Source: JBMFVE01 sp049966155
GTDB lineage: Bacteria > Bacteroidota > Ignavibacteria > Kryptoniales > JAKASW01
Direction of reading: 5' to 3'
NCBI GenBank assembly: GCA_049966155.1
Contig: JBMFVE010000001.1
Coordinates: forward strand, 310,001 to 374,000
Length of the DNA stretch: 64,000 bases
How positions within the stretch are numbered: position 1 is the first letter of the stretch; each line of letters begins with the position of its first letter. A model generated the notes under the pieces. The model was given only the letters and a program-made list of their open reading frames with translations. It made no database searches and was not told where the DNA came from. Shown one piece after another: positions 27,277 to 35,220 of this stretch. Position numbers and translations under genes: made by a program.

Positions 27277-28091
27277 GAGTGGCATACGAAAATGTAACAT
27301 TCTCTTACGGTGAGTACCCAGCCTTGCACAGGGTTTCATTTGAGATTGAGTCGGGATCAACAACTCTTATAGTCGGAAGGAATGGTTCTGGGAAAAGTAC
27401 TCTACTAAAGTTAATGAATGGAATCTTAAAACCTTCGCATGGAAAAGTTATCATAGGGCAAACAGATACTCGAGAGAAAAAAGTAAGTGAACTCTCTCGC
27501 AGCTGTGCCCTTTGTTTTCAGAATCCAGACGACCAGCTCTTTGCAGATACAGTTTCAAAGGAATTGAATTTTGGAATTAAAAACATTGGCACAGATGGAA
27601 ATTTGCTCGATTTGGTAGTCACAACGCTCGGGCTAACGCCGCTGCTCAACTCTAACCCTTACTCCCTCAGTTATGCCATGAGGAGATTGGTTGCAATTGG
27701 ATCAGTCGCCGCAATGAATACCCCCATACTTGCTCTCGACGAACCCACAGCTGGTTTATCTTTTAAGGAGAAGGAAAAAGTTTCCTCACTCTTACAAAAT
27801 CTGCAAAACAGAGGAAAAACGCTTTTCGTTGTCTCCCACGACCTGAATTTTGCACTTCCGATGTGTAAGAACTTCCTTCTTCTCGACAGAGGCACTGTCG
27901 GGTTTTTTGGAAATAAAGATGAATTCTTTTCAAAAAATGATATCAGGCGGGTTATGAGAAGCTCAGGAATGACATTTCCAATTTATCCAAGAATGGCAAA
28001 AGCCCTTGGATTGAAACGGCCGGCATTCACATGTAACGAGCTGTTAGCTGCTTTGAAAGCTGACATTGCATTTGAAAGCGACTCAAGATAA
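27273..28091 (+). CDS. ecfA: ECF transporter ATPase A2 (degenerate signature motif)
   Basis: A 272-residue ABC ATPase. Walker A is GRNGSGKST with Lys41, the Q loop is CFQNPDDQLFADTV as in CbiO/EcfA proteins, Walker B is LALDEP with Glu157, and the switch His is present at 189 in VVSHD. The ABC signature, normally LSGGQ, is LSYAM at 132-136, and the D loop is GLS instead of GLD. The pattern complements that of A1: one composite ATP site would be consensus and the other degenerate. Last gene of the operon. Confidence 0.92.
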   Translation: MRVAYENVTFSYGEYPALHRVSFEIESGSTTLIVGRNGSGKSTLLKLMNGILKPSHGKVIIGQTDTREKKVSELSRSCALCFQNPDDQLFADTVSKELNFGIKNIGTDGNLLDLVVTTLGLTPLLNSNPYSLSYAMRRLVAIGSVAAMNTPILALDEPTAGLSFKEKEKVSSLLQNLQNRGKTLFVVSHDLNFALPMCKNFLLLDRGTVGFFGNKDEFFSKNDIRRVMRSSGMTFPIYPRMAKALGLKRPAFTCNELLAALKADIAFESDSR

Positions 28092-28141
28092 TTATTTTAA
28101 AACCACTCATTAATATTTAAATTGACCTAAAAGAGTTGCCT

Positions 28142-28687
28142 ATGCCATTTCGATTTGAACAAGTTCAGGAAATAAACGGCTTAATTATAATAACGCCGAA
28201 AGTATTTGAAGATGAGAGAGGCTTCTTTATGGAGTCCTATCACTCCATTACATTTGGGGAGGCTGGGATAATTTCAGCATTTGTTCAGGACAATCATTCA
28301 CGGTCTATTAAAGGTGTAATTAGAGGCTTGCACTATCAAAGAGAGCCTTTTGCGCAGGCAAAATTAGTCAGATGTGTCAGAGGAGAAATATTTGATGTCG
28401 CGGTCGATATAAGAAAGGAATCGCCATCTTTCGGGAAATGGTTTGGAATTCTGCTCAGTGAAGAAAACAGAAAAATGCTTTACATCCCGCGCGGTTTTGC
28501 CCATGGGTTTGCAGTGCTATCTGGTATCGCTGAAGTGCTTTATAAGGCGGATAATTTTTACTCCGCACCACACGAACGCGGCATCAGATACGATGATCCA
28601 CACATTAATATAAATTGGAATATCCCAACACCACTTGTTTCAAAAAAGGATATGGAATTACCGTTTCTTGAAAGTGCCGATTTGTAA
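28142..28687 (+). CDS. rfbC: dTDP-4-dehydrorhamnose 3,5-epimerase
   Basis: A 181-residue cupin enzyme of dTDP-L-rhamnose synthesis. The sequence contains FEDERGFFMESYH, VQDNHSRSIKGVIRGLHYQ with the catalytic His, FDVAVDIRKESPSFGKW and IPRGFAHGFAVLS, all typical of RmlC. The ATG at 28142 is preferred over a TTG two codons earlier; the ribosome binding site (AAGAG) is weak. rfbA, rfbB and rfbD are not adjacent, so rhamnose genes are scattered. Confidence 0.94.
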   Translation: MPFRFEQVQEINGLIIITPKVFEDERGFFMESYHSITFGEAGIISAFVQDNHSRSIKGVIRGLHYQREPFAQAKLVRCVRGEIFDVAVDIRKESPSFGKWFGILLSEENRKMLYIPRGFAHGFAVLSGIAEVLYKADNFYSAPHERGIRYDDPHININWNIPTPLVSKKDMELPFLESADL

Positions 28688-28770
28688 AAAATATAATCCT
28701 GGATTTGAACTGTGGCGTCAACGGAAAACTCTTACTCACTTCACATTAATACCGCACTTGTGCGCTCCAG

Positions 28771-28827
28771 CCAGAGCCTCAAAGCTCCGGTGAGCCAAAT
28801 TTGTCGGGTGCTGGTTCAGGCAACCCG
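28771..28827. terminator. Two adjacent hairpins between convergent genes
   Basis: Between rfbC and the convergent oxidoreductase gene lie CCAGAGC/GCTCCGG (28771-28777 with 28784-28790, six-base loop) and TCGGGT/ACCCGA (about 28803-28827). Neither is followed by a clear T run, so termination is plausible but weak. Confidence 0.25.
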
Positions 28828-28831
28828 AATA

Positions 28832-29497
28832 TTAACTAATTAACTTCCCCGCTTTCTCATTCAATGCCTTCACTACCTCATCTATGTACATTTCCTCAGG
28901 ATAAGCACCTTCAAAATGATGGGTTTCGTTAATTACCACCCGGGGAACACCTCGAACATTATATTTCATGGCCAGATGTGGAAACTCAGTTGCCTCGATC
29001 ATGTCAGCCTTAATCATGTCGTTGAGAAAAGCAAACTGATGCCCCATGAAAACAGCTCGAGGGCAATAAGGACATGTAGGTGTTACAAATACCTGAATAT
29101 GTACTGGCTCATTAATCATTTGCAATTTAGTCACTGTTTCTTCACTGAGCTGGTGAGTGGATGTCGAAACCATTTCAATATCTTCAAGAAGCGAAGCAAA
29201 TTCATATCCCGATGGAATGCCATAATAGCGAATCCCATAATCTTTTTCTGGGGAGGCAATCACGGTTGCAGGAATTTTGTCTATGTTAAATTCTTCGACC
29301 TTCTCCTTATCAGATATAAAGTTGTATACTTCAAGAGAAAGCTTATCTGATAGTGCGACAAGCTCTTCCAAAATTTGTCTGGTTTCCCTGCAGTATTGAC
29401 ATTCGAGCGACTGAGTAAAATTAATTATTCGCACTGGATTTATAAGGTTTGCAAATCGTTTCTTTATTTCGTTTTGTGCATGTTGATCTAAAAACAT
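28832..29497 (-). CDS. Protein disulfide oxidoreductase (double thioredoxin fold)
   Basis: A 221-residue protein with two thioredoxin-like units, each with a CXXC: CQYC at about residue 33 in the first and CPYC at about 144 in the second. cis-Pro regions DKIPATVI and RGVPRVVI follow each. This matches PDO/glutaredoxin-like proteins, which form or shuffle disulfides in the cytoplasm and are especially frequent in thermophilic archaea and bacteria. It is monocistronic, 38 bases downstream of hsp20 and possibly read through from it. Confidence 0.9.
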   Translation of the reverse strand: MFLDQHAQNEIKKRFANLINPVRIINFTQSLECQYCRETRQILEELVALSDKLSLEVYNFISDKEKVEEFNIDKIPATVIASPEKDYGIRYYGIPSGYEFASLLEDIEMVSTSTHQLSEETVTKLQMINEPVHIQVFVTPTCPYCPRAVFMGHQFAFLNDMIKADMIEATEFPHLAMKYNVRGVPRVVINETHHFEGAYPEEMYIDEVVKALNEKAGKLIS

Positions 29498-29535
29498 TTT
29501 CTCTCCAAGAATTGTTTAAAGTTTTATTTAAAACA

Positions 29536-29967
29536 TCATTGAATTTTAATTTGAATTTCATTTCGTAAGGGAACGGCTTTCTTACCAAATTCTATTCTTA
29601 AGACACCATTTTTAAACTGAGTTTTTACGCGCGTCAAATCTGCAGAATCTGGCAACTTAAGCTGCCGTGAGAAGAATCCGGATGGTCGTTCACAACAGGA
29701 GTAAACAAATTTTTCATTGCCCTCAATTTCCCTTTCACCCTCAATGTACAGGTCGCTATCGACGACCTTTACCCGGACATCCTGAGGACTGACTCCCGGC
29801 AAGTCAGCTTCAACTATAATTTTTGTTCCACTGTCATAAACATCTACCTTCGGAACGAATTCCAGCAGCATTCCTTTCACAGGATCGTCAGGGAAACCAT
29901 ATTCTGCAGCTTCAGGAAAGAGCCGGTGCAAAATATTCTGACCATAATACAAAAGCCCTTTACTCAT
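29536..29967 (-). CDS. Small heat-shock protein, Hsp20/alpha-crystallin family
   Basis: The alpha-crystallin domain is clear: VPKVDVYDSGTKIIVEADLPG at its start, SDLYIEGERE in the middle and the C-terminal FKNGVLRIEFGKK motif, with an I-x-I (IQIKI) at the very end. The ATG at 29967 gives 143 residues, normal for the family; a GTG start at 30036 would overlap the DUF2892 gene by four bases and add 23 residues, and cannot be excluded. It lies directly behind the DUF2892 gene and its promoter. Confidence 0.93.
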   Translation of the reverse strand: MSKGLLYYGQNILHRLFPEAAEYGFPDDPVKGMLLEFVPKVDVYDSGTKIIVEADLPGVSPQDVRVKVVDSDLYIEGEREIEGNEKFVYSCCERPSGFFSRQLKLPDSADLTRVKTQFKNGVLRIEFGKKAVPLRNEIQIKIQ

Positions 29968-30032
29968 TCTCTCAGAATGCCTCCGGCTCGCCCTATGTGA
30001 TGATTCAGTTCCCAAGGTAAAGCTCCATTGGT

Positions 30033-30239
30033 TCACTGCGGCTGACTTTTACCCTCTTCTTTCCTGGTGGAAATCTTAAATGGCAGGTAAAGTGGGCAGA
30101 ATCCAACAAAAGCCGTCAATAGTGGAATTAGTCCAAGCCAACCCCATGCAGTCTTGGGGCCAAAAAAGACCAGGCTCAGGAGAACCAAACCGATGACGAT
30201 TCGAATCCACCTGTCTGCAGTACCGACATTCTTTTTCAT
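30033..30239 (-). CDS. DUF2892 (YgaP-like) small membrane protein
   Basis: A 68-residue protein starting MKKNVGTADRWIRIVIGLVL, with two membrane helices and the LTAFVGFCPLYLPF segment, all typical of DUF2892. Members are often fused or linked to rhodanese or thiol-redox functions; the conserved Cys is present here. AGGAGGAA lies six bases before the ATG and a good promoter lies further upstream. It probably heads a short transcript with hsp20. Confidence 0.93.
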   Translation of the reverse strand: MKKNVGTADRWIRIVIGLVLLSLVFFGPKTAWGWLGLIPLLTAFVGFCPLYLPFKISTRKEEGKSQPQ

Positions 30240-30255
30240 TAGTTCCTCCTATTTT

Positions 30256-30285
30256 GTTATATGTTTGATGCAAAATACCTGACAA
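30256..30285 (-). promoter_or_regulatory. Sigma70-like promoter of DUF2892-hsp20
   Basis: On the minus strand TTGTCA (30280-30285) and TATAAC (30256-30261), each one mismatch from consensus, are separated by 18 bases. The start codon is 17 bases beyond the -10 element. Confidence 0.5.
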
Positions 30286-30411
30286 GGATTCGCACAGGAA
30301 ACCTCACTATTAAACAACAGGCTCAATTTACCTTAAAATTCCGGAAAAATTTTATGAAAAAGTCGTCTGTACAGGTGTGAACGATGTTTTGCAATCTTTA
30401 AGTGACTTAAA

Positions 30412-30431
30412 CACGGCCTTCGTAAACCGTG
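30412..30431 (-). terminator. Weak hairpin after the Cys-rich gene
   Basis: CACGG and CCGTG arms (30412-30416 and 30427-30431) lie 40 bases after the stop of the Cys-rich gene, followed on the minus strand by TTTAAG rather than a long T run. It could end the ccmF transcript. Confidence 0.25.
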
Positions 30432-30470
30432 AAATGCAATAGAATTTATAAAGCGTCCATTAAAATGACA

Positions 30471-30800
30471 TCAACCCTGTACCAACCGCACAGCAGTGGA
30501 TGAAATCACGGCAAACAGCGAATTCAGCGGACAATCTTCTGCTTCCCGAACATAACAGAACCCTGATTCGCTTTTATATGCGCAGATGGCACATACTTCC
30601 GTACGCAGCGCCACATCAAAATCTTTTTCTGTACCCCCCCACGCCCTATCAAGGGCCTTGATTATCTGGGTCGAATAAAGTTCAAGAACACATTTTTTAT
30701 TTTGACTTACCAGGCAATTGCCTTCGCTATCGCTTAAATAGCAATCATGGCATACTTTTGATTTGAGCTCATTATAAAGCTCAGGTGTGAACTTCGGCAT
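30471..30800 (-). CDS. Small protein with duplicated four-Cys motif
   Basis: A 109-residue soluble protein I cannot assign to a named family. It has two similar halves, each with four cysteines: VCHDCYLSDSEGNC plus KKCVLE, and VCAICAYKSESGFC plus EDCPLN. The spacing C-x2-C-x9-C-x7-C suggests a bound metal ion or iron-sulfur cluster in each half. AAGGAGG precedes the ATG, and the start lies inside the end of ccmF, so it is translationally coupled to cytochrome c maturation. A role in haem or redox handling is inference from position only. Confidence 0.8.
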   Translation of the reverse strand: MPKFTPELYNELKSKVCHDCYLSDSEGNCLVSQNKKCVLELYSTQIIKALDRAWGGTEKDFDVALRTEVCAICAYKSESGFCYVREAEDCPLNSLFAVISSTAVRLVQG

Positions 30801-33105
30801 CTTCTCTCGCCTCCTTCTCCACTTTGGCCGAAATCGTAACGGAAGAAAACTTTAGAGCAACTGACTCTTCATTAAATCTTCTGTATAGGGAAATTATAAG
30901 CCCAATAAAGAGTATTACAGTGCCCCCCCACAAAAAACTGATTAACGGCTTCCTGCTAATTTCAACTGTAAGAATCGGAACAATCGACGCAGAAGAAATA
31001 TCCTGTGAATGCACTACGACTCTTACTGAGGCTTCACCTCCCCCCATTCCAACATTCATATCCATTATTGCAAGGACATTACCAAACGCTTCAGCTGGCA
31101 CTCCCTTTTGTTGCCCATTCACAAATTGAAGCTCCGGAGCAATTTCTATTTTCTTTCCATCATTAACCGCGTCAATTAATGCTGAAACACCAAAACTACC
31201 CTGCATTTCCATAGTGGAGTGTTCACCTCCAATCATTTTAAATCCCTTGAGTATGAGAACCGTTCCATCGTCGAGCTTCGTCGGCTTGTTTTTAACAAGC
31301 GTTATTAAATTAACCCCTCCACTGTTCCCATTCAAGTTTTCATTTTGCAAACTTACGGGACTTAAATACAAATCATATCCAAAGTAACTTTTTATGTCCG
31401 GTTCTCGCATTGTCCCCTGATTATAGTCACTGTAGTACATAACAGGCCTTAAGCTACTACTATTTTTACCATTGGGCATCTTCACTAAAAAACCATCCTT
31501 GCCATCCACCTGGATATTGGAAGAATACACAAACTCGTGTCCATATGCCTTCACAGGTTTGCCTTCAGGAAGCTGAACAGTGACTTTTGACTCAAGAGCA
31601 GTTGAAGTCACTACCCCGACGAATATCAGGGCAATTCCGGCGTGAGCTATTGGTCCACCTATGTATCTCGGGTTCCCTTTTACTATTCTTAGCATTGCAG
31701 TTGTATGGGCAATGAAAGCAAACATGGCAGCAGAAATTATCAGTATAACTGAGATCTGGGTAACGGAGAGTAAAAGGGCAACAACCGCTGTCACAATTGT
31801 CCCTGCCAATGGCAAAAACATGTTTTTTCTGAATGCCTTTTTATCTGACTTGTCCCACCAGACAATCTGAGCAAATCCAATCAGGGTAATAATTAGGAAC
31901 CCGAGCGGGAGGCTTGTTGTCACATAGTATGAGGAGTCAACTGCAGTTGGTTTTCCCTGGAGCAGTCCAGTGATTATAGGTGAGGAGGTTCCTACGAGGA
32001 CGAAAAGCGACAGCACAGAGAGGGAAGCTGCGCCTATGAACAGTGCGTTCTCTCGTGACAACAAATTGTGGCCTACCCCCACGCTCGGGATTAATGCTCT
32101 GTATTTAATTAGAGGAACGTAACCGAGTATCAGGAATGTTCCAATAAAAACTAAAAGCAATATATACACTTCCCTGCCAGGATCAACAAATGCATGTACA
32201 GAGGTGTCTCCAAGCACGCCACTCCTGGTAAGAAAAGTACTGTAAAGAACAAGGACAAAACTTGTCACAGACAAAAACAAACTCGTCTTCAGATACCCCC
32301 CTGTCCTTCTTCCAATCAGAATTGTATGAAGAGCTGCAGCTGAAAAAAGCCACGGCACCAACGAAGAGTTCTCAACTGGATCCCAACCCCAGAAACCACC
32401 CCATCCAAGTGTTATATATGCCCAGTAACCACCAATGATTATTCCTGCCCCCAATGTCAGCACATTGAGAATAAGCCAGGGCTGCAAATACTTCATCCAG
32501 CCCATGTAATCACTCTTTAAAATTCCAGCTACCGCATAGGCGAATGGCACAACAGCAGTAGCGAAGCCTAAAAATAAGACGGGCGGATGTATTACAATCC
32601 AGAAGTTCTCAAGGAGTGGATTTAAACCCCTTCCATCTTTTGGTACAAAACCAGCAGGGACATTTTGAAAAGACTGCCATACCTTGAGAAAAGGACTTTT
32701 TAATGTCAGCTCCAGTGCAATAAACACAATCACAAGCTGGAGAATAGGCATAACAATCGTTTCGTAATTATGCCTTCGAGAGTATCTCAATAGAAAAACA
32801 CCGATAACTGCGGTATAGACACACCATAGGAAGAAACTCCCCTCCTGCCCAGCATAAGCAGTTGAAATCAAAAGGGGCGTAGATAAATTATTTGAACTGT
32901 AGCTCCAAACATAAGTGTAGTCGTACCTGTGAGACAGAATTAAGTACATGAAGTAAGCAAACAAAACCACAATTGAAAAAGCCGAGATGTAAAAAAATGT
33001 ACGGGCGTAACTTAAAAAGTTGCCATTTTTCGTGGATTGTATATAATAAGCAATGCTGAATACCGACGCTATCAACGGAATCAGCATCAGATACTGTTGT
33101 CCCAT
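30781..33105 (-). CDS. ccmF: Cytochrome c haem lyase CcmF/NrfE-like protein
   Basis: A 774-residue inner-membrane protein with about fifteen helices. The haem-handling WWD domain reads WGGFWGWDPVENSSLVPWL (about residues 235-253); flanking His residues are in IHPPVLF (about 173) and ALHTILI (about 260), and GQEGSFFLW near residue 90 is typical. A long soluble segment near 520-700 resembles the periplasmic domain of CcmF. It should attach haem to apocytochrome c. AAGGAG precedes the ATG. Other ccm genes are not adjacent, apart from the unknown Cys-rich gene. Confidence 0.94.
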   Translation of the reverse strand: MGQQYLMLIPLIASVFSIAYYIQSTKNGNFLSYARTFFYISAFSIVVLFAYFMYLILSHRYDYTYVWSYSSNNLSTPLLISTAYAGQEGSFFLWCVYTAVIGVFLLRYSRRHNYETIVMPILQLVIVFIALELTLKSPFLKVWQSFQNVPAGFVPKDGRGLNPLLENFWIVIHPPVLFLGFATAVVPFAYAVAGILKSDYMGWMKYLQPWLILNVLTLGAGIIIGGYWAYITLGWGGFWGWDPVENSSLVPWLFSAAALHTILIGRRTGGYLKTSLFLSVTSFVLVLYSTFLTRSGVLGDTSVHAFVDPGREVYILLLVFIGTFLILGYVPLIKYRALIPSVGVGHNLLSRENALFIGAASLSVLSLFVLVGTSSPIITGLLQGKPTAVDSSYYVTTSLPLGFLIITLIGFAQIVWWDKSDKKAFRKNMFLPLAGTIVTAVVALLLSVTQISVILIISAAMFAFIAHTTAMLRIVKGNPRYIGGPIAHAGIALIFVGVVTSTALESKVTVQLPEGKPVKAYGHEFVYSSNIQVDGKDGFLVKMPNGKNSSSLRPVMYYSDYNQGTMREPDIKSYFGYDLYLSPVSLQNENLNGNSGGVNLITLVKNKPTKLDDGTVLILKGFKMIGGEHSTMEMQGSFGVSALIDAVNDGKKIEIAPELQFVNGQQKGVPAEAFGNVLAIMDMNVGMGGGEASVRVVVHSQDISSASIVPILTVEISRKPLISFLWGGTVILFIGLIISLYRRFNEESVALKFSSVTISAKVEKEAREDAEVHT

Positions 33106-33431
33106 GACTATCTCCTTATGGTTCTATTTGAAAATAGAGCTGCTTCAACATTCCTGTATAAACTCCTCATACCACTATTTTTAATTCAATGTTCGTGCCG
33201 TTTTTCTCATTTAATGATTGCTCGAAAACAATAGGTATTTTTTTTACCGTGTCATTTAAGAACACAAAGGATGGATAATTTGCCACAGAGGAGCGACATG
33301 TAGACTTTTAGAATTCCAAAAAACTAAAAAAGAATGAAGCTGGAAGAACGATATGGTTACAGCCTCATTGTCTTTAAAATTATTGCAATTTAGCTCACTT
33401 TTTGCCACCAGCTTATCCCTTTCAATTTTTA
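33106..33431. other. Divergent intergenic region, ccmF to ymdB
   Basis: About 326 bases without a supported gene. It holds the ccmF ribosome binding site, a perfect inverted repeat TCTATTT-GA-AAATAGA (33123-33138) just upstream of it, and otherwise AT-rich sequence with no tRNA, no coding-like frame and no promoter I would defend. Confidence 0.5.
33123..33138. repeat. Inverted repeat upstream of ccmF
   Basis: Seven-base arms TCTATTT and AAATAGA separated by GA, ending 18 bases before the ccmF start. The two-base spacer makes a regulator binding site more likely than an RNA hairpin. Confidence 0.35.
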
Positions 33432-34271
33432 ATGAATTTGAATTATATTTTATTAAAAGGAGTAAATCTGGAGACCATTAGAATCCTGTTCATTGGCGAT
33501 ATTGTAGGAAATGCAGGGGTGGGGATGGTTACAAACTTCCTTAAAGGCTTTATTGAAAAATACAGGATAGATTTTGTCATTGCCAATGGCGAAAATGCTG
33601 CCGATGGAAAGGGAATCACAGAAAAACTGGCACAAAAGTTCTTTTCACTTGGAGTTCACGTAATCACAAGCGGCAACCATATTTGGGATAAGTTCCAAAT
33701 ACACGAATACATGATGAGAGAAAAGAATCTCCTCAGACCTATGAACTTTCCAAAGGGATCGTATGGAAACGGTTATGTGGTTTATTCCCTGGGTGAAAAG
33801 GGAAATGTTGGGGTTTTGAACCTGCAGGGGAGAACTTTCATGTACCCGATTGATTGTCCATTTCGCACTTCGGATTGGGCTATTGAAAAAATGAAATCCG
33901 AAACACAGATAATAGTTGTCGACATGCATGCAGAAGCAACTGCTGAAAAGGTTGCAATGGGATGGTACCTTGACGGGAAAGTAAGTGCTGTTATAGGTAC
34001 TCATTCACACGTGCAGACTGCCGATGAAAGGATATTACCAGGAGGAACGGCATATATTACCGATGTGGGAATGACCGGACCGTATGACTCAATAATTGGC
34101 ATGAAAAAAGAAAATGCACTAAAGAGATTCATTTATGCAACCCCCGCCCGTTACGAATCTGCTGAAAATGACGCAAAGTTGGCAGCGGTAGTAATAACAG
34201 TTGATCCAGCAACAGGAAAATCACTGGATATTTTGAGAATACTTTTTCCACCGTTTATTGAAAGAGAATGA
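33432..34271 (+). CDS. ymdB: YmdB-family metallophosphoesterase
   Basis: A member of TIGR00282, whose studied forms hydrolyse 2',3'-cyclic nucleotides. Metal-binding segments FIGDIVGNAG, NGENAADGKGIT, TSGNHIWDK and GTHSHVQTADERILPGGTAYITDVGMTG are intact. The ATG at 33432 is listed, but it has no ribosome binding site. An ideal AAGGAG (33457-33462) lies inside the frame five bases before a CTG at 33468, and a start there would give the usual family N-terminus. The true start may therefore be CTG. The stop overlaps folD by four bases. Confidence 0.9.
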   Translation: MNLNYILLKGVNLETIRILFIGDIVGNAGVGMVTNFLKGFIEKYRIDFVIANGENAADGKGITEKLAQKFFSLGVHVITSGNHIWDKFQIHEYMMREKNLLRPMNFPKGSYGNGYVVYSLGEKGNVGVLNLQGRTFMYPIDCPFRTSDWAIEKMKSETQIIVVDMHAEATAEKVAMGWYLDGKVSAVIGTHSHVQTADERILPGGTAYITDVGMTGPYDSIIGMKKENALKRFIYATPARYESAENDAKLAAVVITVDPATGKSLDILRILFPPFIERE

Positions 34272-35152
34272 GTGCAAAAATAATTGACGGAAAAGCAATA
34301 GCCGAGGAGATTCGAAACGAGGTTAAGGAATTAACCCGGGATTTAAAATCGTCTCGTGGAATTACACCTGGGCTTGGTTTTATACTTGTTGGCAATAACC
34401 CTGCTTCTGAAGTTTATGTATCAAGTAAAGCAAAGGCCTGTGCAGAGATGGGTTTCTACTCTGTTACAGAGAAAATGCCTGAAGAAACAACCGAATCGGA
34501 TCTCCTTCGTAAAATAAAAATGTTTAATAATGACAGCAAAATACACGGGATCCTTGTACAGCTGCCGCTTCCAAAACATATAAACGAAATTGCAGTTATT
34601 GAATCAATAAGTCCGGCAAAAGATGTGGATGGATTTACACCTGTTAATGTCGGTCGACTCGTCATTGGTGAAAAATGCTTTATACCATGCACTCCGGGTG
34701 GAATACAAACTCTTATTGAAAGAAGCGGCATAGATGTGTCAGGCAGACATGTAGTTGTAATTGGAAGAAGCAATATTGTAGGCAAGCCTGTAGCAAACCT
34801 GCTCCTTCAAAAAAGAAAAAACGCCAACGCTGTTGTAACTGTTGCACATACTGCAGCCCGCGACATCTCATATTATACCAGACAGGCTGACATTCTCGTT
34901 GCAGCAATGGGCAAGCCCCAGGCAATAACAGGAGACATGCTTCGCCCCGGTGTCGTTGTAATTGATGTTGGTACCAACAGAATACCAGACCAATCAAAAA
35001 GAAGTGGCTATAGATTGGTTGGCGATGTTCATTTTGATTCGGCAAAAGAAATAGCATCAGCAATAACTCCTGTTCCTGGCGGGGTGGGACCAATGACTAT
35101 CGCTATGCTCATGAAAAACACCTATCTTGCTGCTGCCGGGGAGATTTATTGA
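34268..35152 (+). CDS. folD: Methylene-THF dehydrogenase/methenyl-THF cyclohydrolase
   Basis: Bifunctional one-carbon enzyme of 294 residues. Family motifs are VGNNPASEVYVSSKAKACAE with the catalytic Lys, ILVQLPLPKHI, PAKDVDGF, PCTPGGIQTLIE and the dinucleotide site VVVIGRSNIVGKPVA, ending TPVPGGVGPMTIAMLMKNT. It overlaps ymdB by ATGA, an association seen in other phyla. It should supply formyl-THF for purine synthesis. Confidence 0.97.
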   Translation: MSAKIIDGKAIAEEIRNEVKELTRDLKSSRGITPGLGFILVGNNPASEVYVSSKAKACAEMGFYSVTEKMPEETTESDLLRKIKMFNNDSKIHGILVQLPLPKHINEIAVIESISPAKDVDGFTPVNVGRLVIGEKCFIPCTPGGIQTLIERSGIDVSGRHVVVIGRSNIVGKPVANLLLQKRKNANAVVTVAHTAARDISYYTRQADILVAAMGKPQAITGDMLRPGVVVIDVGTNRIPDQSKRSGYRLVGDVHFDSAKEIASAITPVPGGVGPMTIAMLMKNTYLAAAGEIY

Positions 35153-35220
35153 GAATTACCCGATAGCTCAATTAAAGGAGTCTAACTGAAAGGTATTATG
35201 AGTTTTTCAAGGAAGCAAAA

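Noticed and set aside
28771..28827. Possible integron attC-like or mobile repeat between rfbC and the oxidoreductase gene
   Set aside because: The two hairpins lack attC core sites and there is no integrase or cassette array; a weak terminator is the simpler reading.
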